Source: Vanilla planifolia
Lineage: Eukaryota; Streptophyta; Magnoliopsida; Asparagales; Orchidaceae
DNA length: 64,000 nucleotides
Direction of reading: 5' to 3'
NCBI GenBank assembly: GCA_023846275.1
Contig: CM043870.1
Coordinates: 12,967,527 to 13,031,526 of the forward strand
Positions 47,931-60,516 of this stretch are shown one piece after another. Both the position numbers and the translations under genes were made by a program. The first letter of the stretch is position 1. Every line of letters begins with the position of its first letter. Below the pieces are notes generated by a model, which saw only the letters and a program-made list of their open reading frames with translations, had not been told where the DNA came from and ran no database searches.

Positions 47931-50115
47931 GACAAAAGCAACTAGTTCATTATTGTAATAGCTATAGTAGAGTTTATTTCCATCACCACTACATGGACTT
48001 CACGAAGTAGCATTCTAGTGTTCTATTGCTTCAAGAATGGCAATATTCCCCTTGGCAAATGATGCACATGAAAAAAAAGTTTTTTTACAATTGTAATAGG
48101 CTTATTCATGTCATCCCAAATAATAATACTAATTCCAATAGTGAGATCAACTTGCATAGGTTCATTGAAATTGATTTTTACACAACTCATTAGAGGAGGA
48201 GTCTAATAGGAGGTAATGAATAGCCCATCAAGGCTATTGGAACTCCTACTAGATGAAGTTGAAGAGTTGAATCAAGCGGTAGTAGTAATAGCAGCAATTT
48301 GAATATTCCTTTGGAGTATAGTTGACCTGAGAACCTTATCTTCATGTTCTTGCAAATTGAGGTTAAGCCAAAGGAGAAATAAGTCCAAAGTAGCAAACTT
48401 AACTATATAAGTAGTAGCCACCCACACATTCATAGACATCTAGTTTAGAAGCTCAATTAATGAAGAAACATCATTGTTGTTTAACTTGCTAAGCTCGAAG
48501 CTATCACTAGCAAATTTATTGGACCTTAAATTATTTCATGCTGTGGTACTCCTAAAAAACTTTTGCAAGTCTTATGTTGCATTATAACCCTATGGCAAAA
48601 GCCTTGACGTATTAGTCCTAATTAGACAAAACAAGGAGTGAGTAGGAACAAGATTTGACATTAATCACCACTAGAAGATGTTAACTCATAGCTACACTTG
48701 CACTTTGCAAATCAAATTTCCATCTTTCTTAGTATAATAACCAATGAGGTGGGATGCTCATATTGGAATAGAATAACCCATATTAGATACTCAAACACAA
48801 TAGAAAAAAGGTACAGTGAGCGTGAACATTGCAACCTATGACTACTGGCTACTTTTATTCGCAATAGATGGATACACACTAATAAAGTTGAGTGCTACAA
48901 ATGCTTTAGCATATGTAGCAAAACTTTCTAGTTGGACTTCTTTAGAAGTAGAAAAGTTCATAAGAGAAAACATTTCAAGTGCCAAGAATATATTAATAGA
49001 TACAAAAAGGCTTGGTAAAAAAAGCAACTTTTCCTTAGTAGCAATATCATGAAGCACCATCTTAAGTCTAGCCACTAAAATGTTTTTCACCACTTTATAA
49101 ATCACATTAAAAAGGCTAATGATCCTTGAATTCTCATATTTAGATGCACCTTGAAATTTAGTGATAAGAATGACAATCACATTTTTCTAATGTTTAGGCA
49201 TAAAGCTATCTTTAAAGAACAATTTATTAACTATGACGATATCCACCTGTGTAAAGTTCCAATAATTATGTACATATTTAATAGAGATGTTATCTACACC
49301 ATGGGATTTACTTCTTTTGATGGATAATGCCACACTTTTAACCTCATCGTCATTGTTTGGAGGCACAACTACGGCCACTTGATCACTATTAATAATTCTC
49401 AAAGTTTAAAGTTTTGAGGAGGCTCATATTGCTTAAGGCTACACTTTTTCTTATTCGAAAACTAAATAAGAATGTCTTTCATCTCAATTAAGGATGCAAC
49501 CAATACCCTACTTTCATTTTTAAGATGATGGATATAGTTTCTTTTGGATGTAAAAGTACTTACTACCAAGAAAAAGTGTGTTTTGGTCTCAAAAGGTGGC
49601 CCAATGAAACATGGCATGCAATCGCCACATGCTTCTTCTAAAGACATGACATTTGATAGGAGGCAATACATTGTGACAAAAGATTGTGTTCCAGCTCAAT
49701 TAAGCCATATACAACTTAAGTTGAAGGTCCTAGATTTTTTCTTTTAACTAGTCATTCTTGCAAAGGATAATACCAAGTTTAGTTTCACTTCATTTCTTTA
49801 ATGCTAATAGAGCTTTGCTAAATTTATTGGATTAGTTATTCATTGGGTTACCTCTAATAGTAAATCCCAAAGTTGCATACACAACATTAAATGACTATGG
49901 AAAGGATTATAAGATGTTTTCAAAATCAGTTCTTCTATTACTTTTACCCAATGAGGATTGTCTAAACTATATAAGTAGTGGGCAGTGATTCAAGTCGATG
50001 CAAAGAAGATGTATCATTGTAATACTTGTGAAGGCTTGCATATCATCAATATTAATGAAAGCTTTATCTAATCTTTCATAGAGGCATGCATTCCCTTCCT
50101 AATTATTACACCAAG
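47930..50115 (-). mobile_element. LINE copy IV, 5'-truncated in endonuclease
   Basis: Starting at the TTTAGACAAAAGCAACTAGT block, it lacks ~225 bp of the 3' end. RNase H remains lie near 48060-48200, RT at 48842-49402, and part of the endonuclease at 49990-50115. It stops inside the endonuclease at TTACACCAAG, followed at once by an 18S target remnant. A break at the 5' side next to a target duplication is what abortive target-primed reverse transcription leaves. Confidence 0.82.
48842..49402 (-). pseudogene. LINE reverse transcriptase N-terminal relic, copy IV
   Basis: There are two minus-strand open stretches. 49187-49402 reads VALSIKRSKSHGVDNISIKY (for the L1 block ...KAPGPDGF..). 48842-49180 reads ENSRIISLFNVIYKVVKNIL and ARLKMVLHDI (for FRPISLCNVIYKIISKIL..RLK..L). 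It is the clearest reverse-transcriptase reading in the LINE array and fixes the element's strand. The frame is split and has no catalytic core. Confidence 0.9.
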
Positions 50116-50133
50116 TAAACCTTCTTGGGGTTG
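50116..50133 (+). repeat. 18S target-site remnant between LINE copies IV and V
   Basis: TAAACCTTCTTGGGGTTG corresponds to the 18S target ATCAAAGTCTTTGGGTTC. LINE sequence stops before it and the LINE 3' end (GATAAAGTAATGG) starts right after it. Confidence 0.7.
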
Positions 50134-50688
50134 TTGATAAAGTAATGGTTGAAGCCTACATCATGCTCTCCTTTAGAAGGTTCATATATAAAGTAAGTAA
50201 AAAGATAATTGAAGTAATTTAGGAAGAAGCATTCCTTAGTCCCAAAAAAAATCAAGCAAAAGTGCATGATAATTGATGTTATACACAGCATTGTCTCCTT
50301 GGCACTTTCTGTGGGAAAGTTTGAAGGACATTATACACTAAATATATGCAATAACACATCGATAGAACTATTGTTTGCAGTATACAAATGTGATAGGTTC
50401 ATTACAACAATTATTATAATAGAGTCTGATTCAATCGACCTAAATATTACTGAATCAATTCTACCTAAACATTAAGAAGTATTGATTTAGGAAGTTCAAT
50501 TGTTTGAAGAAAAGAAATAGTCTACATGACCAAAGTTAAACTTGAAACAAAAGTTTTTTTCTATAATAGTAATAGGTCTACTCATGTCATCTCAAACAAC
50601 AATACATATTCCAATAATGAAATCATCATGCACAAATACATTGCAATTGAATTTAATCCCACCATTGGAGGAGGGGTCTAACAAGAGG
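50134..50688 (-). mobile_element. LINE copy V, severely 5'-truncated (0.55 kb)
   Basis: It holds only the 3' end and part of RNase H (minus strand GIKFNCNVF...IGICIVV, about 50592-50690). It begins with the shared 3' end GATAAAGTAATGGTTGAAGC and ends at an 18S remnant (50689-50706). An open frame at 50592-50786 runs across the junction into copy VI and is not a gene. Confidence 0.82.
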
Positions 50689-50706
50689 CAAGCCTTCTTT
50701 GGTTCC
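50689..50706 (+). repeat. 18S target-site remnant between LINE copies V and VI
   Basis: CAAGCCTTCTTTGGTTCC versus 18S CAAAGTCTTTGGGTTCC. The adjacent LINE stretch in other copies continues differently (TCATAAATGGCCC), so this piece is not LINE. Confidence 0.8.
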
Positions 50707-52934
50707 ATGATAAAGCAATGGTTGAGGCGAACACCATACAAAAGGTTGAAGTAGTCAGAGAAGGGGCATCTCCCAAAACCAACCAAAATAATACAGAAGT
50801 GTGTGACAAGTGACCAAATCTATAACACTATTTCTTTGACACTTTATGTAGGGAAATTTAAAGATAACATTCCTAGAACATATGTAATATAGTTATGGTG
50901 GGTGCTTTTGTATGCTTTAGACAAAAGCTACTAGTTCATTATAGTAATTATTGTAGGAGAGATTGATTTGATAACTAATTCTTGGACATTAGGAAGTAGC
51001 ATTATAAGGAATTCCATTGCTTTAAAACAAGGAATAGCCTCCATGGCAAAAGTAACACCTAAAACCTAGGTTTTTCCTACAATAGTAATAAGCTTGTTTG
51101 TGTCATCCTGAATAAAAATAACAATTCCAACATTGGGATCACTTTGCATAGCTGCATCATAATTTATTTTAATCCAAACTAGTGGAAGAGAGTCCAATAA
51201 GAGGAATGAAATAGCCATTAAGGTTGCCAGAGCTCCCACTACACAAAGTTAAAGACTTTATACAAGCAATAGTAGTGGAAGCAATTGAAATATTTCCTTG
51301 TAATGCAACTAATTTGAGAACCTTAACTACATGTGTTTACAAATTCCTATTTAGCCAAAGGTGAAAAAATTCCAAAGAAGTGAACTTAACCATAGAAGAA
51401 GTAGTAGCCATCCACAAATTCAAAAACATCAAATGAAGATGCTCAATTACTAAAGTAGCATCATTATCATTCAACTTATTGAGTGTGATAATATCATTTA
51501 CGAAGCTTTTGGACCAAAATTCTTTTGCACTAAGGCAATCTCACAAACAATATTGGAAGTCTTCAGTTGCAACTACAAACCTATGTAAAAAGATCATACA
51601 TCTCAATCCTTCTTGCACAAAAGAAAGAGTGAGTAAGAAGTATATTTAACATTAATTTCAACAAAAAGATGTTCACCTGAGGATTCATGTTCACTTTACA
51701 AACCTAGACAACCTTCTTCTTAGTAAAATTCTAGCTCATATGCATGCTACTATAAATGGTCTATCAGTCCAGCACCCTATCCTCACCTGATTTTAAGCAC
51801 AACAAATCTTTTTCATTTGATTTATCCTAAGGAGAATATAGAATCAAAAATACCTAATCAGGAACAAAAAAGTTTTTAACTTTATTATGATATAACACAT
51901 CTCCATTATAGGTGTTAGATGGTCGATCTCCGTGATGTGAAAAGTTAGCCATAAAGCAATAAGATGGATGCTAGGTCAATTATCTAATAAGAATGAAACT
52001 AAATTACCTTTCATAATCCTCCAAACTGTATTATTTATTGTCTTGGGGGATCAATTATTATGTCGCTTACTTGCATGTGATGCACTATGTGACATATAAA
52101 ATGCAATTCTTGTTATAAAGTACTTTGATATGTTGGACTAAACCAATAAACAAATTTTCTAAGGCTTAACCCAGCTATAGTGTTTTGTAATCAATGTTGA
52201 CTATTAGGTTGACAAACTCCTGATTCTGAGTCCCTTACACTAATTAGAAAGAGTTATCATGTCCCAATAGGAATAATGTTTTTTTATAAATAGTGCAACT
52301 TGAAATTAGTGGGTGAGCTAAGTAATATGTAGGAATAGTAACTAGTATTAACTTTATCATGGCAATATGTCTTGCTATTGATATTGACCAAATAATCTCA
52401 CATGACATAGTTCTTGACATGACTAATAAAAAATCAAACTCTTTTTTCAATACTTTATTTGCTAAAATAGTTATTCTTAGATTTTTGAATTGAGCAGCTT
52501 GATGCATATGTAATTTTCACACTATCATCTTCCATTGCTTACATGTCATCCCTTTTCTTAATAATACTCTTGATTTATTAGGATTCATCATCTGATCTGA
52601 GTGATGCCCATACTCCCCCGTAATATATAGAGATGTGTTATTATAAGGGAGGAAGGGTCAATCTTGAATCCAATTAAGGTAGCTTCCATAATCTAGTGTT
52701 GAATAAGCCATAAGAGTTACATACACACATATAATAAAAGGTACGGTAAGAGCAAACATCTCTACCTAAGGTCTTTGTATACTTCAATCAATTATAGTTG
52801 GATACCATTAAGCATAATACCAAATGTTAGTGCAATGCTATAAATCGTGATCCAATCAAACTTAAGAGTTGAGAATTGTTTATGCTTTAGCATATCCTCA
52901 CAAATGTCCAATTCACCTTGTCATAAGCTTGGCC
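50707..52934 (-). mobile_element. LINE copy VI, 5'-truncated (2.2 kb)
   Basis: It starts with the shared 3' end (ATGATAAAGCAATGGTTGAG). It carries RNase H-type sequence (about 51060-51240) and the linker and part of RT up to the GTCATAAGCTTGGCC block, then breaks into an 18S remnant. No frame longer than ~90 codons. Confidence 0.82.
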
Positions 52935-52953
52935 AAATCTAACTTTGGGTTAC
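52935..52953 (+). repeat. 18S target-site remnant between LINE copies VI and VII
   Basis: AAATCTAACTTTGGGTTAC versus 18S AAATCAAAGTCTTTGGGTTC: the best preserved remnant at its left end. It shows that the duplicated target reaches at least AAATC. Confidence 0.82.
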
Positions 52954-55900
52954 TTGATAAAGAGATGGCTAAATCCTACATCACACTCTACATATAGAGC
53001 TTCATACATAAAATAAAAAAAAAAGATAATGCTGTAGTAGTTTGGGAAGGGGCATTCCCCATTTTCAAACAAAATAATACAAAAGAGAGTGATGTGCAAC
53101 TTAGTCGACTACACAATTGCCATGACACTTTATGTGAGATAGTTTGAAAGAATGCATACCATACAAAAAGGTATTTGCATTATGATAGGTACTCCCAGTT
53201 ATTGTAGACATGAGTGGTCAGTTCACTTTGATAATAGCTATTATAGAGTCTAATTTAATCTTTACTATATGAATATGAGGAAGTGGTGCTCTAAGATGCT
53301 CCATAGCTTCAAGAATAATAGTAGTTTCTGTGGTAGAACCTAAAATTAAAAAAACAATGTTCGATCAGTAATAATAATAGGCCTATCCAAGCCATCCTAA
53401 TTAAATATACCAGTTTGAGCATTTAGTTATCTTGCATAGTTGCATTGCAATAGAGCATAACCCACACAGTTGAAGCAGCCTAATAAGTGGCAACAAATAG
53501 ACTAGAAGGCCATTGAAACTTCTATTGGATTGGGTTATAGAAATGGGACATATAGTAGTAATAACTGCAGCAAAATAGAATACCTTTGGAGTGCAGCTAG
53601 CCTAAGCACTTAGCTGTGACGTGCTTGTAAGCTTTTATTAAACCAAAGGTGATATAGTGTTGTAGTAAAAATTTTAATTGCATGTGATGGAGTTGAGAGC
53701 CATATATTCACTACGATTTATTTAAGAAGCACATTTAAGGAACTAAATCCCTTACATTAACACCTCCAAGCATGTGATTAAAGTTTATGAAGTTGCTCCC
53801 CCAAATTCCTTCACCACATGACAATCTCATACGCCACATTGTATATCCTCCTTCACCTTATAGCCCTATGGACAAAGCACCTAGTGTCAATACCACTTCC
53901 ACACTACTAGAAGTGAGACAGAAGCAAATTAAAATTCATTTTTCTCATGAAGATAATGACACAAGTTTGCACTTGTAATTTTGAACCCATATAGTCTCCT
54001 CTCTTATCAAGTTTTGGCAAATATACATGTGATTGTAAATGAGTTTTTATTTTAGCACCATTTCCTCTCTATGTTTGAAATACAACACATACTTTTCTTT
54101 TTATTTGGCCTAGGGGGAATACATAATCAGAAGCACCAATGTAAATGTAAATAAAGTTTGTATCTTATCCTTGTCCCACACATCATAGTCCTTAACAAGG
54201 TCCATTACATGTATTGGATGTTCCACTTCCAAGAAGTAATTAAAAGAATGCCAAGCAAATTATCTAACATGAATTTAACTTGCTTACCCTCAATAATCTA
54301 TGAGACTTTATTATTAATTGTCTAAGGTGACATCATATTGAGCATCTTACATGTATACAGAGCACTACATGGAATATAAAAATTATTGATTGTTTTAAGA
54401 TACTTGGATCTAAATGTGAAACCCACTAATAACTTCTTAAGCAATAATTTGGCTACAATGCTTTGCATTGAAACTAATTTCTAGCATGTATAAAGTATAG
54501 CATTGCTAACATTTGAACCACTCCACAAGTCTTCATGCATCAATTTTTCCACATAATCAATAATGCAATTTAGAATTAAAGAGTGGCTAAAAAATGTGTA
54601 AGAATAGTAGTGATCACTAAGTTAATCATGGCAATATGCTTCATCGTCAATAGAGACTTGATCCACCACCTTGGCATGAAGGTTTCAACTTGATTAATAA
54701 TAAAATTAAAGCCTTTTTCTAAAGTTAGTTTCTACTATTTGTTTTCCTTAAATATTTCAATTTTGTAACTTGACTTATATGTAATTATCCTATTATCATC
54801 TTTGTTTACTTGCATTCCATCCCCTTTGCTAAATAATACTATGTATTTGTCAAGATTTGCCACTTAGCTAGAGCATTATGTTTCATAATGTGTTGCAGAA
54901 CCCTCACTATAGACAAGTTGTTGGTGCATAGACAAAAAAGGTGAGTAATCATTTAGGAGGAAGGGCCAATATTAATTCCATTCAAGAATATAAGTACTTG
55001 GTAGCTTCAATCTACTTAAGACTAATCCAATTGAACAAAATTCCAAATCTTGCCATAGTGATAGAAGCCTTAACTGATCCACACCAAAGATTTTGAAATC
55101 ACAAATGCTTTAGCATTTCAAGCATAAATTGCCAATTGACCTCATCAAGAGCTTGGCTCTTGTCTTGCATTAGTGTCATGAAACTTTCTTTGGAAGTAGA
55201 TAGGATCATATGGGTAGCCAATTCTTATGTCAAAAATACATTATCAAATATAGCACATCCAAATATAAAAAAACTTTTTCCCATGTAATAATATATGGGA
55301 TCAACATCTTTAGTCTACTCACCAAATTTTTAGCCACAACTTTGTATATTATGTTGCAAAGACAAATGGTCTGAGCTATTCAGGTTTAGAAACACCTTGA
55401 ACTTGGGGAATTTGAATGACCAACATGTCTTGTCACATTTTGGGCATACAACTATTTTTAAATATTTGTTTCATAATTAAGACGATATCTGTCTAAGTAA
55501 TGTTCCCATATTCATGAACAAAGTCTACAGAGATGCCATCCACACCAGGGCTCATTTTCTTTTGATGGGCATAACTACATTCTTATTATCATCATTACTA
55601 TTAGGATACACAAGCCCTATTTCTTGCTTACTATTAATAATTCTCAAAGGATAGAAAGGTAGGGGAGGTTCATATTGCACAAAACTACAGTGCTTCTTAC
55701 TAAAGAACTGCATGAGTAAATCTTTAATCTCAATTAAGGTAGCCAGTAATTCCCTATTATCATTATTTAGATGATTATATGATTGCTTCTATTTATAGAA
55801 GTATCTTTTGTAAAAAAAAATATTTTGATCCCCAAGGTTGGAAAAATGATGCTTGACACTATCACCGCCATACCTCTTCTAAAGCTATAGCCTTGTTGTA

Positions 55901-56167
55901 GAAGAGAATACATTGTGCCAAGAGATCATATTCTAGCTCCATTAACACTATCTCAAATTCCTTAAGTTGAACCTCTTGTATCTCATATTCCTATTAGTGA
56001 GGCTTATTAAGAATATTACCAATTTTAGCTAAACTCCTTTTCCTTAAACCTATTAGTGCTCTATTAAAATTAAAGGATAGGCCATCCATAACGTTCCTTT
56101 TAACTATCTTATTCCAAGCTGCATGGAAATTAATTGAAAGTGGAAATGGAAGCCATAAGTTTTCAAA

Positions 56168-56392
56168 TTAGGTTCTCATCTTAATTTTGTTCAATAACAA
56201 TTTTCTAAATAGAATAAATAGAGGGCAATGGTCCAAGGCTATACAAGGAAGATGTGTCACTATAGTACTTAGGATTGCTTGCATACCATCACTATTTATG
56301 AAAGTTCTATCTAGTCTGTCACATATATGTGCATTTCCCAACTTGTTATTACACCAAGAGAATATGTTCATAATAAATCCCATGTTTGTCAA
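56168..56392 (-). pseudogene. LINE endonuclease relic, copy VII
   Basis: The minus strand reads NIFSWCNNKLGNAHICDRLD, then THLPCIALDHCPLFI. These are the plant L1 APE-endonuclease blocks FTWCNN..G.A.I.DRLDR and HLPR.ASDHxPL, with His of the SDH triad kept and Ser changed to Leu. Best evidence for the endonuclease class of the LINE. Confidence 0.9.
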
Positions 56393-57004
56393 ATAATAAT
56401 CATGAAATAAGCTAGAGAACTCCTATAAAGCCTACCCACCAGTAAATTTGTTTCCATATTTCATCACATTCTGTGCAAGTAATATGTTGAAATTGCTTAC
56501 AATAATCAATGGTCCACAAAGCTTTGTAGATTCTTCAATTTGGTTCTAAGTTGTCCAATAGATCGCATACTCCTTTGTTGTATACACCACACATCACCTC
56601 TGTAAAACAACTAGAACCCTTGATAATGTAGTCAAAGTTTAGACAAATTAGTTCCATTTTCTTCCCAAAAGTTGATCTATCTCATGCCTATAAAAGTTCA
56701 CCACCCAAGATTCCAACTAGGCAATAGCAAATACCCCACTTTTTCTAACCAAGTGCTACAAATAGCTACAAGATTTCTCCACTCCAATCCCTCAAATGTT
56801 CCACACTACAAACATAACCATATATTATTAGCTAAAAAAGGTGTGCCTAAGAAAAACTGCTTACCTCTATAGCACTCCCAACCATGGTAGATCTAAATTT
56901 AGAAGTAGTGCACTTTCATAATAACACTTGAGACTCAAACAGCAACAACAATAATAGACTTGGAAAGAAGTTTGAAGAACCTAGCTATCGTTTTCATTTT
57001 GGCG

Positions 57005-58310
57005 AATATTTTAACTGCCACTTAAGGACCTCGACCTAAAGATGTCCTCCCCTATCTTGATAGTAAAGTACCAATTCTTGGTAGCAAAAGGATCTCTCAC
57101 CCATGTAAAAGTTTTGTTTGACGATTTCTACGACCTTCCAAAAAAGGTACTTCACCAAAATAGCACACCATTTCTCCAAATTAGGCTTATACAATAATAA
57201 GCTGTTCTACATAAGCTTCTTAAATGCATATAAAATCTCCCAAAAGCTAAATAAATGTAGCTTCTTGGGCATGGTAATATAGTGCTTTACAGAAAAGTAG
57301 TCAAATAAGCTGACTAATGAGCACTCATCAAATCAGATAGCCACAAAGACCGACAACCACCCATCATTATAATATCCCCAAGAATTCTTCAAAGAATACA
57401 TCTCCAAGAATTGCAAATCCTTGTCATAGATATTTTGAGGCATTCTGCCACTACAAAAATTGGAGAAATTTGCATTACAATTAATCAACATTTATCATCT
57501 AAACTTAATGTTGCTTCTACCCACCTATTGTAGCAAATTTTGAGCTAAGCTTGAAGCTCAAGATGGTCACCATGCAAGTGAACTTATCACAATCAGTAGC
57601 ATTAGAGAAAATCAAAAGTCTAAAGTTGCATGCTAGGAGAGAAGGCTAACTCACATCATTATCTTTGCAATTAAACAAATATTCCAACTACCATTTGAGG
57701 TCATCCACTTAAAGATGACTTCCTCCACCTTAAAATAAAGTAAAAATTTCATGAAATTGAAGAAGATCTCGATCATAAAAGAATTCTATTCAAGCTATTC
57801 CATGGCCATCTAATAAACATGTTTCTCAAAAGTAGCACACGATACTCCTAATTTGCCCCTACTGTTGTAAACTATTGCACAGAAGCTTCTTTGATGCATA
57901 GCAAATCTTTTAATATCTGAATAGGTTTAGCTTCCTAAGCATGGTAATTTATTATTTTTTACAAAAGCATTTAAATAAGTTCGCCAATGAGCACACAAGA
58001 AATATGATAGGCACATATATTGACAACCATTACTGCTTACAATATCTCCAAGATTTCAATGTAGAATACATCTCCAAGAACTACACATCCCCTCTATTGC
58101 AATTTTGAGTCCTTTTCTATGAAAAACTTGAAAACTTTGGACTCATTCAAACCATGATATCCTAACCAAACTTAATATTGTTTTCTCTCGACCTAATAGT
58201 AGTAGTCGTGCTCACACCAAGCTTGAATCTTTTCGAACAAGATAATCAGTAAGCAGGTAATGAAAAAGCTCTAGTTTCTATGCTAAGTGTACTTCATGTA
58301 ATCGGCAGCA
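57005..58310 (-). repeat. ~675-bp tandem duplication within LINE copy VII
   Basis: Unit 1 (from about 57005: TAACTGCCACTTAAGGACCT) and unit 2 (from about 57680: CAACTACCATTTGAGGTCAT) are collinear over ~640 bp. Shared marks include AGTAGCACACNAT, TCTTGGGCATGGTAAT versus TCCTAAGCATGGTAAT, and GAATACATCTCCAAGAA. The copies have diverged a lot. I recognise no protein domain here. Confidence 0.75.
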
Positions 58311-59481
58311 ATACAATAATGACTGTAGCATGGTTAAAACCTCTTTATCCCCATCTTCAATTGCCAAAATACCCTAAATTCATGACAAAGTAAAGCCTTG
58401 AACATTACCAAGTATAGTTTCCAAGTGCATTTTGTAACAGCTTAGCCATCTGTACTTCGTTAGAAGGTCCAGGTAAGAAGAAGCCATTGCTCCATATTAT
58501 TCCAATTCCAAAGTTTTTTTACAATACCACCATTTTTGTTTTTTAATTTTCAAACTTGATCGAGATAATCCCCTATATTTGCTCCTTTTTATAGTCTTCA
58601 TGATCTCCAAATTCATTTTGTAGAGGTTTTTCCCTTTTCCCAAGCTCAAGTGGTGCTACAATACTAGATGAACTAAGATTACCTAACACTGTCAATTACT
58701 TTACAAAATCTACACCTTGATCTACGAAGAATCACTAGCACCATCATCCACATACTTATTAATTGATGAATAATCCTTCTTATTTGTATTAATATCAGTT
58801 TCCCTATGGACTCTTTATTTTTGTACCCACCCTATCTTAGATGAAAGTCTTCTATTTTTATCCTTCTTCTAGCCTGCAATGCTTACAAAACTTTTATCTA
58901 CTTAGAACTTGCATAACCATTCATGCTCGCAAACCAGTTATTTCTCATCATGACCTTTTGTTCACAACTATTCCCCATTCTTATCTTGATTAGGTAGTAT
59001 CTGAAAAAGACAAAAGCTTGCATAATGGACCAAGTCACTTAATCTACATATCTTGGATGCATGTACCACTTTGCTAGAAGTGAAGTATAACTGCTAGTCC
59101 CTCTTAATCAAACCACTAAAAAGAGTGGCCTAATGGATCATCCAACCACAAACCCACTATAAGAAAATTTGTATGGTCCATGTTTACGAAAACTCTTATA
59201 AAGCATTACCGTTGCATGTTAGCCATCCAATCATCAATCTGAAGAGTCTCACCCATGGCTTTGGCAATGCATATAATGTTCATTATGTTCCAATACATGA
59301 GAGAGATTGTTAAAAAAATGAACACAAATTAGAGTACACATAACCACTGAGGTACAAAGCCTTAATTTAGACGTCTGCACATCCAATCCTAATGCAAGGC
59401 CTGCAACTTACTAAGGACCTTTGAAGCACATAGAATCTCTATTTACAGCTAACTCAAAGTGTAAACAAAAAAAAAAACAAA

Positions 59482-59769
59482 TCAATAAATGCCCTCATCT
59501 ATGTTGGAGCACTTTGGCAATCCATTGAAAGGATAAAAACTACCATACATTATACGATGAAGATCAAATTGGTGGTAATGAACTTCATCATAAGCTTCTT
59601 TTGAAGGGTAAATTTCATCATTTATTATGAAGGAGGTATCACTCAGTGCTATCATCGTTACATCTACATTTATCGATTTCTCCATGTAATTACAAAATGA
59701 ACCTTCAATGGAAACATTTTTGTTATTATTCATTCTCCATCCTCTAAGAGCATCTCTAATGCTCACCAT
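59482..59769 (-). pseudogene. ORF1-side open frame of LINE copy VII
   Basis: A 95-codon minus-strand open stretch starting MVSIRDALRGWRMNNNKN, positionally equivalent to the frame at 8358-8798 in copy II. No recognised domain; ORF1 identity is inferred from position. Confidence 0.45.
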
Positions 59770-60500
59770 AATTGGACTACATGCAGTTGCTCTCCATTTA
59801 AAAAATTTTCTTTAGCCATCTTTTTGACATTCACCCAATACATTGGATGCACCTTACTTGATTAACTACTTCAGTATTAAAGAGACGTGTAGCATTCTCC
59901 TCTGATGCAATACGTAGTTATGTAAGCTCTTTCAGCTTTTGTTCACTATCTAGTTGATTTAACTCTTACACAATCTTCGTTGCTCCAGCTATCATGCTCA
60001 GTTCGTAGCTAATGCATCCTACATCCTAGAGGATTCTACCTCTTCATTCTTAGATGAAATTAATATCTCATTAGACCTCTTCTAACTCTAACACATCTAG
60101 TGAAGTCTCAAAATTATTCCCTACATTCCTCTGAGTTGTGCTATTGTATTTCACTTGAACACAAACTGTAAGAACAACACCAAAATCCCCAAAAGTTTCT
60201 CTTAAAGGGGTTAAAGCCTGTTCACCCATCGTCTATTTGGCAAATTCTTGCACAATGCTATTAAATTATATTTTGCAATCTTTCTGGAGTTCCTACCTGT
60301 CATTGTTCACATCTGCTCATAGAGTACTCAAAGAATTTTTTATACCAGTCCATTTTAATGTTCTCTAGTAGTGAAAACTGTGACACATAAAGAAGCCTTC
60401 CAATTAGATGAACAGTTTTTCCTTTCAATGATTCATCCTTCCAAAACAATTTCGACTAGTTGTAATGCGAATTGCTTGCCAAAATACTTGGTTTTTTTGT

Positions 60501-60516
60501 AATACTTTTGGTTCTT
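60501..60516 (+). repeat. 18S target-site remnant between LINE copies VII and VIII
   Basis: AATACTTTTGGTTCTT versus 18S AATCAAAGTCTTTGGGTTCC, shortened; followed by the LINE 3' end. Confidence 0.6.

Larger units (their letters stand above)
52954..60500 (-). mobile_element. LINE copy VII, near full length (~7.5 kb)
   Basis: This is the most complete copy of the long array. It has the 3' end (52954), RNase H region (about 53340-53500), linker, RT (about 54600-55600, including the GATGCCATCCACACCAGGG block that encodes PGVDGI on the minus strand), endonuclease (56168-56392), a duplicated segment (57005-58310) and the ORF1 side (about 58420-60500). It ends in an 18S remnant (60501-60516). All frames are interrupted. 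Confidence 0.85.

Noticed and set aside
50592..50786. Open frame joining LINE RNase H sequence to a different N-terminal stretch
   Set aside because: It crosses the junction of LINE copies V and VI and the 18S remnant, so it is an accidental fusion.
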